Shown: positions 17,863 through 27,366 of the stretch, one piece after another | How the letters are laid out: each line of letters starts with the position of its first letter | How positions within the stretch are numbered: the first letter of the stretch is position 1 | Assembly (NCBI GenBank): GCA_020636695.1 | Contig: JACJXJ010000004.1 | Span: forward strand, 15,054-79,053 | Direction of reading: 5' to 3' | Length of the DNA stretch: 64,000 nt | Source of the DNA: Prevotellaceae bacterium | GTDB taxonomy: Bacteria > Bacteroidota > Bacteroidia > Bacteroidales > Paludibacteraceae | Translations under genes and position numbers: made by a program | Notes under the pieces: generated by a model | Database searches by the model: none | Told to the model about the DNA's origin: nothing | Seen by the model: only the letters and a program-made list of their open reading frames with translations

Positions 17863-18312
17863 ATGACTATGAAAAGATACCTTTTATTTATCAGCTTATT
17901 CATATTGAGCATTGGCTTTGTCAACGCACAACAAAGAGGCTGTAACAATGCTAGACGCGAAGCTATGGAGGCTCAAAAAGTCGCCTTCATCACCGAAAAA
18001 GTAGGATTAACACCCGAAGAGGCTGAGAAATTTTGGCCATTGTACAATAGTTTTGAAGCACAAAGACGAGATTTGAGGCATCAGATGCATGAGATTCGTC
18101 GCAATATCACTAGTGACTCGAACGAAGAAGATTACAAAAAGGCACTCAATGAACTCCAAAAAATCGATATGCAGCAAAGCGCTCTCAAACTCAAATACCA
18201 CAAAGAATTTTTGAAAATATTATCAGCAAAAAAATTATTTAACTATTATTCTGCTGAGAATGAATATAAAAAAGAACTGATAAAGCACATAGAACAGGGC
18301 TGTAGACGATAA
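17863..18312 (+). CDS. Periplasmic Spy/CpxP-like helical protein
   Basis: About 147-149 residues; start ATG 17863 or, better placed before the signal peptide, ATG 17869. Signal peptide to about residue 22 (FVNAQ), then a charged helical domain with KVGLTPEEAEKFWPLYNSFEAQRR, the pattern seen in proteins annotated as sensors of ECF sigma factors in Bacteroidota. Follows the anti-sigma-like gene by 4 bases. Probably a periplasmic stress sensor or chaperone; not proven. Confidence 0.72.
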   Translation: MTMKRYLLFISLFILSIGFVNAQQRGCNNARREAMEAQKVAFITEKVGLTPEEAEKFWPLYNSFEAQRRDLRHQMHEIRRNITSDSNEEDYKKALNELQKIDMQQSALKLKYHKEFLKILSAKKLFNYYSAENEYKKELIKHIEQGCRR

Positions 18313-18328
18313 TTTTACAAAAAAGATT

Positions 18329-18358
18329 TTGCTCACTCAAAAAAAAGCATTACCTTCG
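18329..18358 (+). promoter_or_regulatory. Promoter of tRNA-Cys
   Basis: TTG at 18329-18331, 19 bases, TACCTTCG at 18351-18358 (one mismatch to TAnnTTTG). Expected start near 18364, about 8 bases before the tRNA. Confidence 0.7.
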
Positions 18359-18371
18359 CAGTCGCAAAAAG

Positions 18372-18442
18372 GGTTCCTTGGCCGAGTGGCTAGGCACCGG
18401 TCTGCAAAACCGTCTACAGCAGTTCGAATCTGCTAGGAACCT
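18372..18442 (+). tRNA. tRNA-Cys (anticodon GCA)
   Basis: Acceptor GGTTCCT (18372-18378) pairs with AGGAACC (18435-18441), discriminator T at 18442. The anticodon loop CTGCAAA between CGGT and ACCG gives GCA. T-arm CAGTTCGAATCTG. CCA is not encoded. A hairpin terminator follows. Confidence 0.97.
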
Positions 18443-18451
18443 CTCCAACCA

Positions 18452-18490
18452 AAAGCCCTCAGTTCTAAAACAGGGGGCTTTGTTGTATTG
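18452..18490 (+). terminator. Terminator after tRNA-Cys
   Basis: AAAGCCC (18452-18458) pairs with GGGCTTT (18475-18481) around a 16-base loop, followed by TGTTGTATTG. Weaker than the other terminators here because of the long loop and broken T-tract. Confidence 0.6.
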
Positions 18491-18517
18491 TTCAAACAAA
18501 CCTTATATAACATCACT

Positions 18518-19249
18518 ATGAAAAAGTACTTATTCCTTGCCCTTTTTGCGGTATCTTTGGCTGGCTGTCAGCAAAAGCACCCTGAAATTATTTCACAGGA
18601 TTTTGTGCCTGTCACAGGAGTCACTATTTCCGATAGTTCAATCATTAAATTAATAGAGCCGTATAAAATTCTAATGGACTCTGACATGAATGTGGTCATT
18701 GGTACTTCGGCACAACCAATGAGTAAAGCTTTGCCTGAAGGGATACTAAACACCTTTGTAGCCAATGCCATGTTAACATATGGGAATCAAGTAAAACCAA
18801 CCGATATTGCCATCACCAATTTGGGCGGATTACGTAATGATATTCAAGAAGGACCTATTACCGTGGGTGATGTGATGCAAGTTATGCCTTTTGATAATGC
18901 ACTCGTGTTTTTAGAATTATCAGGCGAAGAAGTAGAAGAATTATGTGAAGCGATAGCTAAAAAAGGCGGCGATGTAGTAGCAGGTATCTCGATGAAGATA
19001 GAAGGCGATGAGGCTGAAGATATTCTTATTCAAGGTCAACCCATCGATGAACATAAAAACTACCGAATCATCACAACCGATTATTTATCATTTGGCAATG
19101 ACCACCTAGAGCCATTAGCTAAATTTAAAACCATAGAGCCATTAAACATTTTACTGCGCGATGTGCTCATCCAAAATATCAAAGACGAAACCGCATCTGG
19201 GCGTCCTATTCAACCAACCTTAAAAAATGAAATCTATGTTGAACAATAA
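18518..19249 (+). CDS. Lipoprotein with 5'-nucleotidase C-terminal domain
   Basis: 243 residues from ATG 18518, chosen because it opens directly into a lipoprotein signal peptide (LAVSLAGCQQ). The rest matches the C-terminal, substrate-specificity domain of UshA-type nucleotidases: AITNLGGLRNDIQEGPITVGDVMQVMPFDN near residue 94 and the closing YRIITTDYLSFGNDH segment that stacks on the base. It has no metallophosphatase domain; that is the next gene. Together the two make a split UshA-like enzyme, likely on the periplasmic side of a membrane. Confidence 0.87.
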   Translation: MKKYLFLALFAVSLAGCQQKHPEIISQDFVPVTGVTISDSSIIKLIEPYKILMDSDMNVVIGTSAQPMSKALPEGILNTFVANAMLTYGNQVKPTDIAITNLGGLRNDIQEGPITVGDVMQVMPFDNALVFLELSGEEVEELCEAIAKKGGDVVAGISMKIEGDEAEDILIQGQPIDEHKNYRIITTDYLSFGNDHLEPLAKFKTIEPLNILLRDVLIQNIKDETASGRPIQPTLKNEIYVEQ

Positions 19250-20060
19250 GAACTTCACACTCGTCATAATCGGCGTTATGATAGCACTTAGTGCCTGCAA
19301 TAATAAAACGCCGAAACAATTGATTATTTTACACACCAACGACTCACATAGTCAGGTAGAAGCCACCAAAGATGGATTGGGCGGTTTTGCTCCTCGTCAG
19401 GCACTCATTGATAGTTTCCGCGCTGAAAATCCAAACGTATTATTAATTGATGCTGGCGATATTTTTCAAGGAACACCCTACTTTAATATGTTCAACGGTC
19501 GTTTAGAAATAGATGCTTACAATAAAATGGGCTACGAAGCTGCCACCTTTGGTAATCATGAATTTGACAAAGGCATTGATACCTTGGCAGCGCGTGTTCG
19601 TCAAGCTAATTTCCCTTTTGTCTGCTGCAACTACGAAGTAGCAGGCACACCGCTCGAAGGTTTAGTCAAACACTACATTGTAGTTGAGAAAGATGGTTTA
19701 AAAGTGGGCATTTTAGGACTAGGAGTTGACCCTAACAAACTTATTTTGGAAACTTACTTTGGCGGTATTAAGTACGAAGATCCTATAAAAGCAGCCAACC
19801 GTTACGCTGAAATCTTAAAAAACAAAGAAAAATGCGATTTTATAATCGCGCTTTCACATCTTGGATATTCATCAGACCCAAATGTAATGTCCGATTCGAT
19901 ATTGGCTGCAAATAGTCGTAATATCGACCTTATTTTAGGCGGTCACACGCACGAAATACGAGGTAAATTCAATATCAAAAATTTGGATAACAAAACGGTT
20001 TCTGTGATGCAAGCTGGAAAATCGGCTAAAGAAATAACGGCGACAGTTGTAGAATATTAA
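19227..20060 (+). CDS. Lipoprotein metallophosphatase (5'-nucleotidase N-terminal domain)
   Basis: 277 residues; ATG 19227 or 19236, both inside the end of the previous gene, so the two are translationally coupled. Lipobox ALSACNN. Dinuclear metal site motifs: LHTNDSHSQ near 36, DAGDIFQGTP near 80, FGNHEFDKG near 112, SHLGYSSD near 208, and GGHTHE near 240. Complete catalytic half of a UshA-like nucleotidase; it needs the partner domain encoded upstream for nucleotide specificity. Confidence 0.9.
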   Translation: MKSMLNNKNFTLVIIGVMIALSACNNKTPKQLIILHTNDSHSQVEATKDGLGGFAPRQALIDSFRAENPNVLLIDAGDIFQGTPYFNMFNGRLEIDAYNKMGYEAATFGNHEFDKGIDTLAARVRQANFPFVCCNYEVAGTPLEGLVKHYIVVEKDGLKVGILGLGVDPNKLILETYFGGIKYEDPIKAANRYAEILKNKEKCDFIIALSHLGYSSDPNVMSDSILAANSRNIDLILGGHTHEIRGKFNIKNLDNKTVSVMQAGKSAKEITATVVEY

Positions 20061-20075
20061 ACCGCAGCATATACT

Positions 20076-20114
20076 ACTAAAAAAGGTCATCTATATAGAT
20101 GACCTTTTTTAGTG
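20076..20114. terminator. Bidirectional intrinsic terminator
   Basis: ACTAAAAAAGGTCATCTA, with its near-perfect complement ending GACCTTTTTTAGT. Serves the nucleotidase pair on the plus strand and rubrerythrin on the minus strand. Confidence 0.92.
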
Positions 20115-20129
20115 TAATGCCTTTTGCAA

Positions 20130-20705
20130 TTACATATTTTCTTTCTTAACTTCAAAATAAGCTTGAGGATGCAAACAAGCAGGACAAGCTTGGGGAGCTT
20201 CTTTACCTACATGAATGTAGCCACAATTGCGACATTGCCAAACTACTTCACCCTCTTTAGCAAAAACAGAAGCTGTTTCGATATTAGCCACAAATGCACG
20301 ATAACGCTCTTCGTGTGCTTTTTCTGCAATCGCTATATTACGATACATAGCCGCAATTGATAAGAAACCTTCTTGCTCTGCCACATCCGCAAAATGAGGA
20401 TAATCGTGCGACCACTCTTCGTGTTCACCGGCTGCAGCAGCTTGGAGATTATCGATAGTACGACCAATAACACCTGCTGGAAAACTTGCAGTAATTTCTA
20501 CCATACCACCTTCTAAAAACTTAAACATGCGTTTAGCATGCTCTTTTTCTTGATCGGCTGTTTCCGTAAAAATAGCAGCAATCTGTTCAAAACCTTCCTT
20601 TTTAGCAGCACTTGCAAAATAGGTGTAACGCATACGAGCCTGACTTTCGCCAGCAAAAGAATGCATTAGATTCTTTTCAGTTTGTGTTCCTTTAATACTT
20701 TTCAT
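20130..20705 (-). CDS. Rubrerythrin
   Basis: Non-haem di-iron peroxidase that detoxifies hydrogen peroxide in anaerobes. 191 residues: four-helix ferritin-like domain with diiron ligands in AGESQARMRYTY, ETADQEKEHAKRM and IAEKAHEERY, then a C-terminal rubredoxin domain with CRNCGY near 160 and CPACLHP near 175, which bind one iron through four cysteines. Complete. Fits an anaerobic or microaerophilic host. Confidence 0.96.
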   Translation of the reverse strand: MKSIKGTQTEKNLMHSFAGESQARMRYTYFASAAKKEGFEQIAAIFTETADQEKEHAKRMFKFLEGGMVEITASFPAGVIGRTIDNLQAAAAGEHEEWSHDYPHFADVAEQEGFLSIAAMYRNIAIAEKAHEERYRAFVANIETASVFAKEGEVVWQCRNCGYIHVGKEAPQACPACLHPQAYFEVKKENM

Positions 20706-20807
20706 AGATTATAAATTTAAAATTAGTAGTTCTATCGGAGTGTAAAATTAGCGTTTTATTTTGAAATAACCATACACCAACTTATTTTTCTTAGTACTAA
20801 TTTTCCA

Positions 20808-20838
20808 TTGTAAAGTTTGAATGCTTTTTGTACCTTTG
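20808..20838 (+). promoter_or_regulatory. Promoter of the UvrD-type helicase
   Basis: TTG at 20808-20810, 20 bases, TACCTTTG at 20831-20838. Exact consensus layout; start of transcription expected near 20845, shortly before the ATG at 20864. Confidence 0.8.
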
Positions 20839-20863
20839 TAGTTTGTAATCTTTCAAGAACGCT

Positions 20864-23165
20864 ATGGCTATCGAGCAATCACCAGCTACCTCTCAAACCG
20901 ATAATTTAAGAGATTTACTTAACGCAAACCAATACGAGGCTGTCACTTATACCGACGGCCCTTCGCTTATTGTGGCTGGAGCTGGTTCTGGTAAAACACG
21001 CGTATTGACCTATAAAATTGCCTATTTATTACAAAACGGATGGCATCCAAGCCAAATTCTCGCGTTAACGTTCACCAATAAAGCTGCCGAAGAGATGAAA
21101 GGGCGTATCGCCAAATTGGTAGGTGAACAACGCGCTAAATATCTCTGGATGGGAACTTTTCACTCCATTTTTTCAAAAATTCTACGCTACGAAGCCTCGC
21201 ATCTTGGGTTTACCTCTAATTTCACGATATACGATTCGAGCGATTCCAAAAGTTTGATTCGTAGTTTAATCAAAGAGTTACAACTCGACGACAAAACTTA
21301 TAAAGTAAACAACATACAAAGTCGCATTTCATTTGCCAAAAATCAATTGGTAACGCCAGCCACTTATGCCAATGATTCGGACATGATGCGTTCCGACATG
21401 AATTCCAAAACGCCACGTTTTATAGAGGTTTATCAACTCTATTGCCAGCGCTGCAGGAACTCGAACGCGATGGATTTTGATGATTTGTTACTTTACACGA
21501 ATACCCTTTTTGAAAAACATCCTGAAATTCTTAAAACCTATCAAGAACGATTTGGTTACATTTTAGTGGATGAGTATCAAGATACAAACCGTGCGCAGCA
21601 TTTAATTGTGAGTAAATTGGCAGCCAATCATCAACGTATTTGCGTGGTAGGCGACGATGCACAAAGCATCTATTCGTTTCGTGGTGCCAATATCGACAAT
21701 ATGTTGATGTTTCAACGGCAATATGAGGGCTGTAAACTGTTCAAACTGGAACAAAATTACCGTTCGACACAAACGCTCGTTAATGCGGCCAACTCCTTAA
21801 TCAGCAGGAATAAAAATCAAATCCGCAAAAACGTATTTTCGGATGGCGATATCGGAAAAGCGATTAAATTACTCACAGCCTACAGCGATTACGACGAAGC
21901 GTTTGCTGTAGCAGCCACTATGCAAGAAAGCATTAGAGACACACGTGATGCCTACAGCGATTACGCCATATTATACCGCACTAACGCGCAATCGCGCACC
22001 TTGGAAGAGGCACTTCGAAAACGTGCCATTCCATATAAAATCTATGGCGGTTTGTCGTTTTACCAACGCAAAGAAGTAAAAGACATTCTGGCTTATTTAC
22101 GTTTAATCATCAATCCAAATGATGAAGAATCGTTTAAGCGCATCATCAATTATCCGGCACGCGGCATTGGTGAAACCACCCAACAAAAAATATTACAAAC
22201 GGCTCACACGCACGCTGTAAGTCCGCTAGAAGTAGTTAAAAATCCAGCAGATTTCACACTAGATATCAATAACGGCACCGCCAAAAAAATACAAAATTTT
22301 GGTAGCTTAATTGAACAATTCAGGACACTGAATGAAGACAAAGATGCATACGTTGTAGCCGAACAAGTGGTTATCGCCTCGGGCATTATGCAAGATATTT
22401 CTGTAGATAATACACCTGAAAACTTGAGCCGCAAAGAAAATGTGCAAGAACTTTTGAGTGCTATCAATCAATTTTGCGAAGAAAAAGCAAATGCTGGCGA
22501 TACCGAATTAAAGTTGGTGGACTTTTTATCGGAAGTAGCTCTACTCACCGACCAGGACAAAGAAAGCGAAAATGACAAAAATCGTGTCACCATGATGACA
22601 GTGCATGCTGCCAAAGGTTTGGAATTTAAACACGTCTTTATCGTTGGACTTGAAGAAAATTTATTTCCATCCAACATGTGCGAAACAGAAAGAGAGTTGG
22701 AAGAAGAGCGTCGTTTATTATATGTAGCTCTCACACGCGCTAAAATAGATTGTGTAATAAGTTATGCTAAATCGCGATTTAGAAATGGTCAAACCCAATT
22801 TTCAAATCCAAGTCGCTTTTTACACGATATTGATGCAAAATATTTCCAAACGCCTTATGAAGATAAAAAACCAGAAATAGTACGCTCAACCACGCCTACA
22901 TTTTCAAAGTTTGATACGCCACCAACTATTAGCACGCCACAACGTTTAAAAACGTATTGTGCCAAGTAATCAAAGTAACATTAACACAGGTCATCATAAT
23001 TATCCATACCAAGTGGGCATGCACGTTCATCATCATGTGTTTGGAAATGGTGAAATCATCGCAATCGAAGGGAATGGTGATAATACCAAAGCACATATCC
23101 ATTTTGAAACACATGGCGAAAAACCATTGCTTCTTAAATATGCTAAACTAACAATAATAGACTAA
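20864..23165 (+). CDS. UvrD/PcrA-type ATP-dependent DNA helicase, C-terminus frameshifted
   Basis: Superfamily 1A 3'-5' helicase of repair and replication. Motif I GAGSGKTRVLTYK near residue 38, motif II VDEYQDTNRAQH near 236, motif III DDAQSIYSFRGA, motif IV LEQNYRST, motif V MMTVHAAKGLEFKHVFIVG near 576, motif VI LLYVALTRAK. The main frame stops at 22969 just after PQRLK; the missing tail, with the Tudor-like GMHVHHHVFGNGEIIAIEG and LLLKYAKL, continues in another frame to 23165. Removing one A from the five at about 22948-22952 restores about 766 residues. Confidence 0.92.
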
Positions 23166-23200
23166 AGTTAACGTTATAAACATCGATAAAGCCTAATTTT

Positions 23201-25647
23201 TTGAAAAAAAATCTTCTCATACTAATCTTGCTGTTTTTGTGTGGCGCGCTCCCTGCAAAAAAAATATATTTACGCGGTTATGTACTCGACAATAACAATC
23301 GTGGTATAGATTTAGCAAACATACAAGTAAAAGGAACCAGTCAAGGTACTTCTACCAACGAACAAGGTTTTTATGAATTACGTCTCGAGGCAACGGACAC
23401 TTTTCACGTGGTATATTCTTGCATTGGCTACGAAACTAAAGAATACAAGTTCCCAGCAACAGAAGACGTCATAAATGCCACCAAAATATTACCATCGGTT
23501 TCGACACAATTGGAAAGTGTTGAAATTAGAGCTTTTCAACGCCAAACAAACACCATGCAAGGCATCGATACCGAAAAATTCAGAATGATGCCAGACGCTT
23601 CGGGTGGAAATTTAGAATCGATGTTATCGAGTTTTGCTGGCGTTAATTCCACCAACGAATTGAGTTCTCAATACTCTGTACGTGGTGGTAGTTACGACGA
23701 GAACAGCGTTTATGTCAATAATATTGAAGTCTATCGACCATTGCTAGTGCGGGCAGGACAACAAGAAGGATTGAGTTTTATTAATCCAGATTTGGTAGAT
23801 AAAGTTCAGTTTTCGGCTGGTGGCTTTAGTGCAAAATATGGCGACAAAATGTCGTCGGTATTGGATGTAACCTACAAAATAACCTGAAACAATTTGAAAG
23901 TTCACTCGCCATTAGTTTATTGGGAGCTTCTGGCATACTTAGGTTCTGCCTCCAAAAACTTCACACAAGTACACGGTATTCGTTATAAAACGTCATCGTA
24001 CTTACTAGGTACACTCGATACCCAAGGTGAATATTCGCCTTCATTTGTGGATTACCAAACCTATATGACGTTTAAATTCAGCGACAAGTGGAATGGTTCA
24101 TTTTTAGGTAATTTCTCGCAAAATTATTATCGATTTACACCTGTTGAAAGAGAGACATCATTTGGAACCTTACAAATGAACCGGAACTTTAAAGTCTTTT
24201 TTGAAGGTATGGAAAAAGACATCTTTAGAACTTATTTTGGGGCATTTACGGTTAATTATCAGCCGCACAAAAACCTCAAATTAAGTGTTATGACTTCCAC
24301 TTACAATACGAATGAACAAGAAACTTACGATATTACTGGCCAATATTGGTTGTCGGATTTAGATATAAACAATACTGGTTACACCAACAACCAGGGCGTT
24401 GGTACGTACCACGAGCATGCGCGCAACCGCTTATCGGCTACAGTAATCAATTTGTCACACTTAGGAGAATTTAAATATGCCAATCACCATATGCAATGGG
24501 GTGTAGGTATTCAACAGGAAATTATTTTAGACCGTATACGCGAATGGGAATTTAGAGATTCTGCAGGCTATTCACTCCCCTACAATCCTGAAAAGGTTGA
24601 ACTCATTTATAATCTTTCGGCGAAAACCAACCTAAGTACAACGCGTTTTACTGGCTATTTCGAAGAAACCTATAAAATCCCTTCCGCCACAGGTTTATGG
24701 ACATTCAATGGCGGTGTGCGTTTTAACTATTGGTCGTTCAACAAAGAGTGGCTTGTAAGTCCACGCATTTCAGGTTCTTATTTTCCCGATTGGGATGTGG
24801 ACGTTAATTTCCGAATGGCGGCGGGTTTATACCATCAAGCACCTTTTTATAAAGAAATTCGAACAGAAGTTACTGACAACGATGGGAATACCACAATGGT
24901 ACTAAATCCCAAACATACAAGCACAACGCTCATTACACTTGTTACTTGGTGCTGATTATTTCTTTAGGCTTGGAATCGACCATTCAAATTTACGGTTGAA
25001 GGATATTATAAACCAGGTGATCGGATTAATCCCTATTATGTAGACAATGTGCGCATTCGTTATAGTGGTCAGAATAATGCCGTAGCACAAACAGCGGGTG
25101 TCGATTTAAAATTATTTGGTGAATTTGTGCCTGGCACCGATTCGTGGATTTCATTCTCGTGGATGTATTCTAAAGAAGATATTCTAAATGATTCTTATCA
25201 AGTATATAGCAACACTGGAAATTTGTTAGGCACTGTTTATCCCGGCTATATTTCACGACCAAATGAACAACGTTACAATGTATCAATGTTTTTTCAAGAC
25301 TATTTCCCAAACCATCCTGAATATAAAATATACTTAAAATTAGTATGGTCTGATGGATTACCATTTGGGCCACCTCATAGTGAACGATATCAAGCAGTAT
25401 TGCGTACAAAAGCCTATAACCGTGTAGATATTGGAGCATCACGTGGCTTTTTGAAGGGACAAGATAAATTTATGGATAAACAAAACGTGATAAAAGCGCT
25501 TTGGCTCAATTTGAATTATTTAACCTATTCAATATTAGAAATGTAAACTCCTATTATTGGGTAACCGACATCTACAATCAACAGTTTGCAGTTCCCAACT
25601 ACCTCACAGGATTTATGGTTAATTTTAAAGTCTCGGTTGATTTCTAA
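23201..25647 (+). CDS. TonB-dependent outer-membrane receptor, broken by several indels
   Basis: Starts TTG 23201 with a signal peptide, a carboxypeptidase-like regulatory domain (about 24-100: RGYVLDNNNRGIDLANIQVKG), then a plug domain with YSVRGGSYDENSVYVNNIEVYRP and the start of the barrel (FSAKYGDKMSSVLDV). The barrel continues in other frames after breaks near 23876 (A missing), 23932 (extra G), 24910 (extra A), 24972 (G missing) and 25512 (G missing), and ends at TAA 25647 with KVSVDF. Repaired, it is about 815 residues. Substrate unknown. No SusD partner. The breaks look like homopolymer miscalls, though true decay cannot be excluded. Confidence 0.85.
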
Positions 25648-25649
25648 CT

Positions 25650-25679
25650 AAAAAAGCTACTCGTTTGAGTAGCTTTTTT
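25650..25679. terminator. Bidirectional intrinsic terminator
   Basis: AAAAAAGCTACTC, loop GTTT, GAGTAGCTTTTTT. Lies between the convergent TonB receptor and the Wzz-like gene. Confidence 0.93.
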
Positions 25680-25702
25680 AGTTAGATTATTTGTGAACTA
25701 GT

Positions 25703-26646
25703 TTATTTCTTAAGAAAAGCACGAACTTCTTTACGACGAACAATACCCCAAGCCACTAAAGCGCCAAACACATAACCACCCAATACCCAAAACAGCATAC
25801 AAAGTATACGCCATGGAGCCAATAAAACCATATCTGATTGAAAATTAATAGTATGTGTATTCTGTGCTAACTGAGTAGCAATATGGTCACGTTGTTCCAT
25901 GACTTCAAACATACTTTCGTGGAAAAAGTTCTTTTCTTTTTCTGCAAATACAAATGTTCTTCCACCTCTAATGCAATCGGTTTAGATTTAGAAAATATTC
26001 ATAATTAGCCAAACTATCTAAACGTTTCACCTCTCTTATTATAGGCGGAAGTTGAGTTTCCAAACGCTCTTTTCCTTGTTGCGTCAATAACACAACACCA
26101 GCTTGTTTGTCAAAATAAGTTTGTAATCCTTTTTGAATTGGTTTAAAATCAGTAATGCCTTTAGCTGAGACACGCAAATAAAAACGATCGTTCATTACCA
26201 CATTAACTGTATCTACCAAAAAATCTGGTTCACGATCAAAATCTGGAAAATCTGGAATTTTATCAGCTTTTTAAATCAATATAATTAAACGTCTCAAATT
26301 TGCGAATCTTACTAGCAATAGATTCTGGCAACTGCAAATCCACCGCCAAATCCTTTGTGCGACAGTGTGAATTCAGACGAGCGATGTGATCAAGTACTGC
26401 AGGTCGAGCTTCTTCTACAAATAAAATGGTAGATCCTCCTTTAAACGTGGTTCGAGCTGGTGTCGTAAAAAACCAACCAGCAAAAAAAGCCAAAATTATA
26501 AAGGCCAAAATCACCCAACTATTTTGTATAGAGAATCTCAACAACAGTAACAAGGATTTGCCTAGACGCTTTAACCCACGTGCAAGTCCTCTAAAAATAA
26601 GATAAATAAAATCCAACAAATTAATCTCTTTGTGTTCATTTTCCAT
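25703..26646 (-). CDS. Wzz-like chain-length determinant / exopolysaccharide membrane protein, frameshifted
   Basis: About 314 residues in total. N-terminal part (from 26646) has a cytoplasmic INLLDFIYLIFRGLARG, a membrane helix and an outer segment; the C-terminal part (to 25703) has a second membrane helix and a basic RRKEVRAFLKK tail. Two flanking helices with a periplasmic middle are the Wzz topology. The frame breaks near 26270 (one A too many), 25981 and 25945 (one base missing each). Last gene of the DUF4831-uvrA-rhomboid series. Role in glycan chain length is inferred from topology; sequence similarity to Wzz is weak. Confidence 0.72.
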
Positions 26647-26699
26647 AGTAAATAGGCTATTTTAAAATTAAGTTTACAAAAGTAACGTAAATTGTTCTA

Positions 26700-27359
26700 T
26701 TAGGAAAGTTTTTCTTCGTCTTCTAGCGGAATATTCCAATATTCCTCCTCATCCGAACTCTCTTCTTCCCAAATTTTGACTGGTTTTTGAGGCCCTTGAT
26801 GTCTATATACAAACGCAAGCACAACCCCAATTATTGCCCCAAACAGATGTCCTTCCCACGAAACAGTATCTGTTGGCTGCCAAGGAAATAGATGCCAAAC
26901 CATGCTGCCATATAAAAATATAACTATAAATGAAATGGCCATAAGCGGTATATGATGGCGAATGAAGCCACTCACCAACAAGAAAAAAGCCAAAGCGTAA
27001 ATTACGCCACTAGCTCAAACATGGGAGCCTGCACGTCCACCAAGCCAAATACACACGCCTACTAATAACCACTCATAAAACGCAATTTTAAGGGCTATGT
27101 TGTGATAAAAATAAAACAAGGAAACGGACAACACCCAAAACGACACCACATTATTTAATAAATGCTGCCACGAAGCATGCACAAAAATATGTGTAAAAAT
27201 TCCTAGCAATCCTTTCCATGTACGTGGCCAAATTCCACCAATTTCAGCATCAACATGAAACCACTGCATAAGCACAAACACAAATCCCATACTAAAAACG
27301 CACAGCGTGGGAATAAACAAAGCATAAAAAACACGTTGTTTAATTTTGTTCTCAGCCAT
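26700..27359 (-). CDS. Rhomboid-family intramembrane serine protease with an in-frame stop
   Basis: 220 codons, six or seven membrane helices, with HASWQHLLNN near residue 58, the catalytic histidine in WEGHLFGAIIG and an acidic tail. The active-site GxSG motif reads V-stop-A-S-G: the TGA at 27015-27017 replaces the first glycine codon (GGA). Unlike the other breaks, both halves are in the same frame, so a single base change explains it. TGA is a normal stop elsewhere here (for example mreD), so recoding is not likely. If real, the protein is dead; if an error, the gene is intact. Confidence 0.85.
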
Positions 27360-27366
27360 ACAAAGT

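Noticed and set aside
27015..27017. TGA read as glycine (alternative genetic code)
   Set aside because: Other genes in the window, such as mreD and the LolD-like gene, use TGA as a normal stop, and only one gene shows this. A single substitution is simpler.
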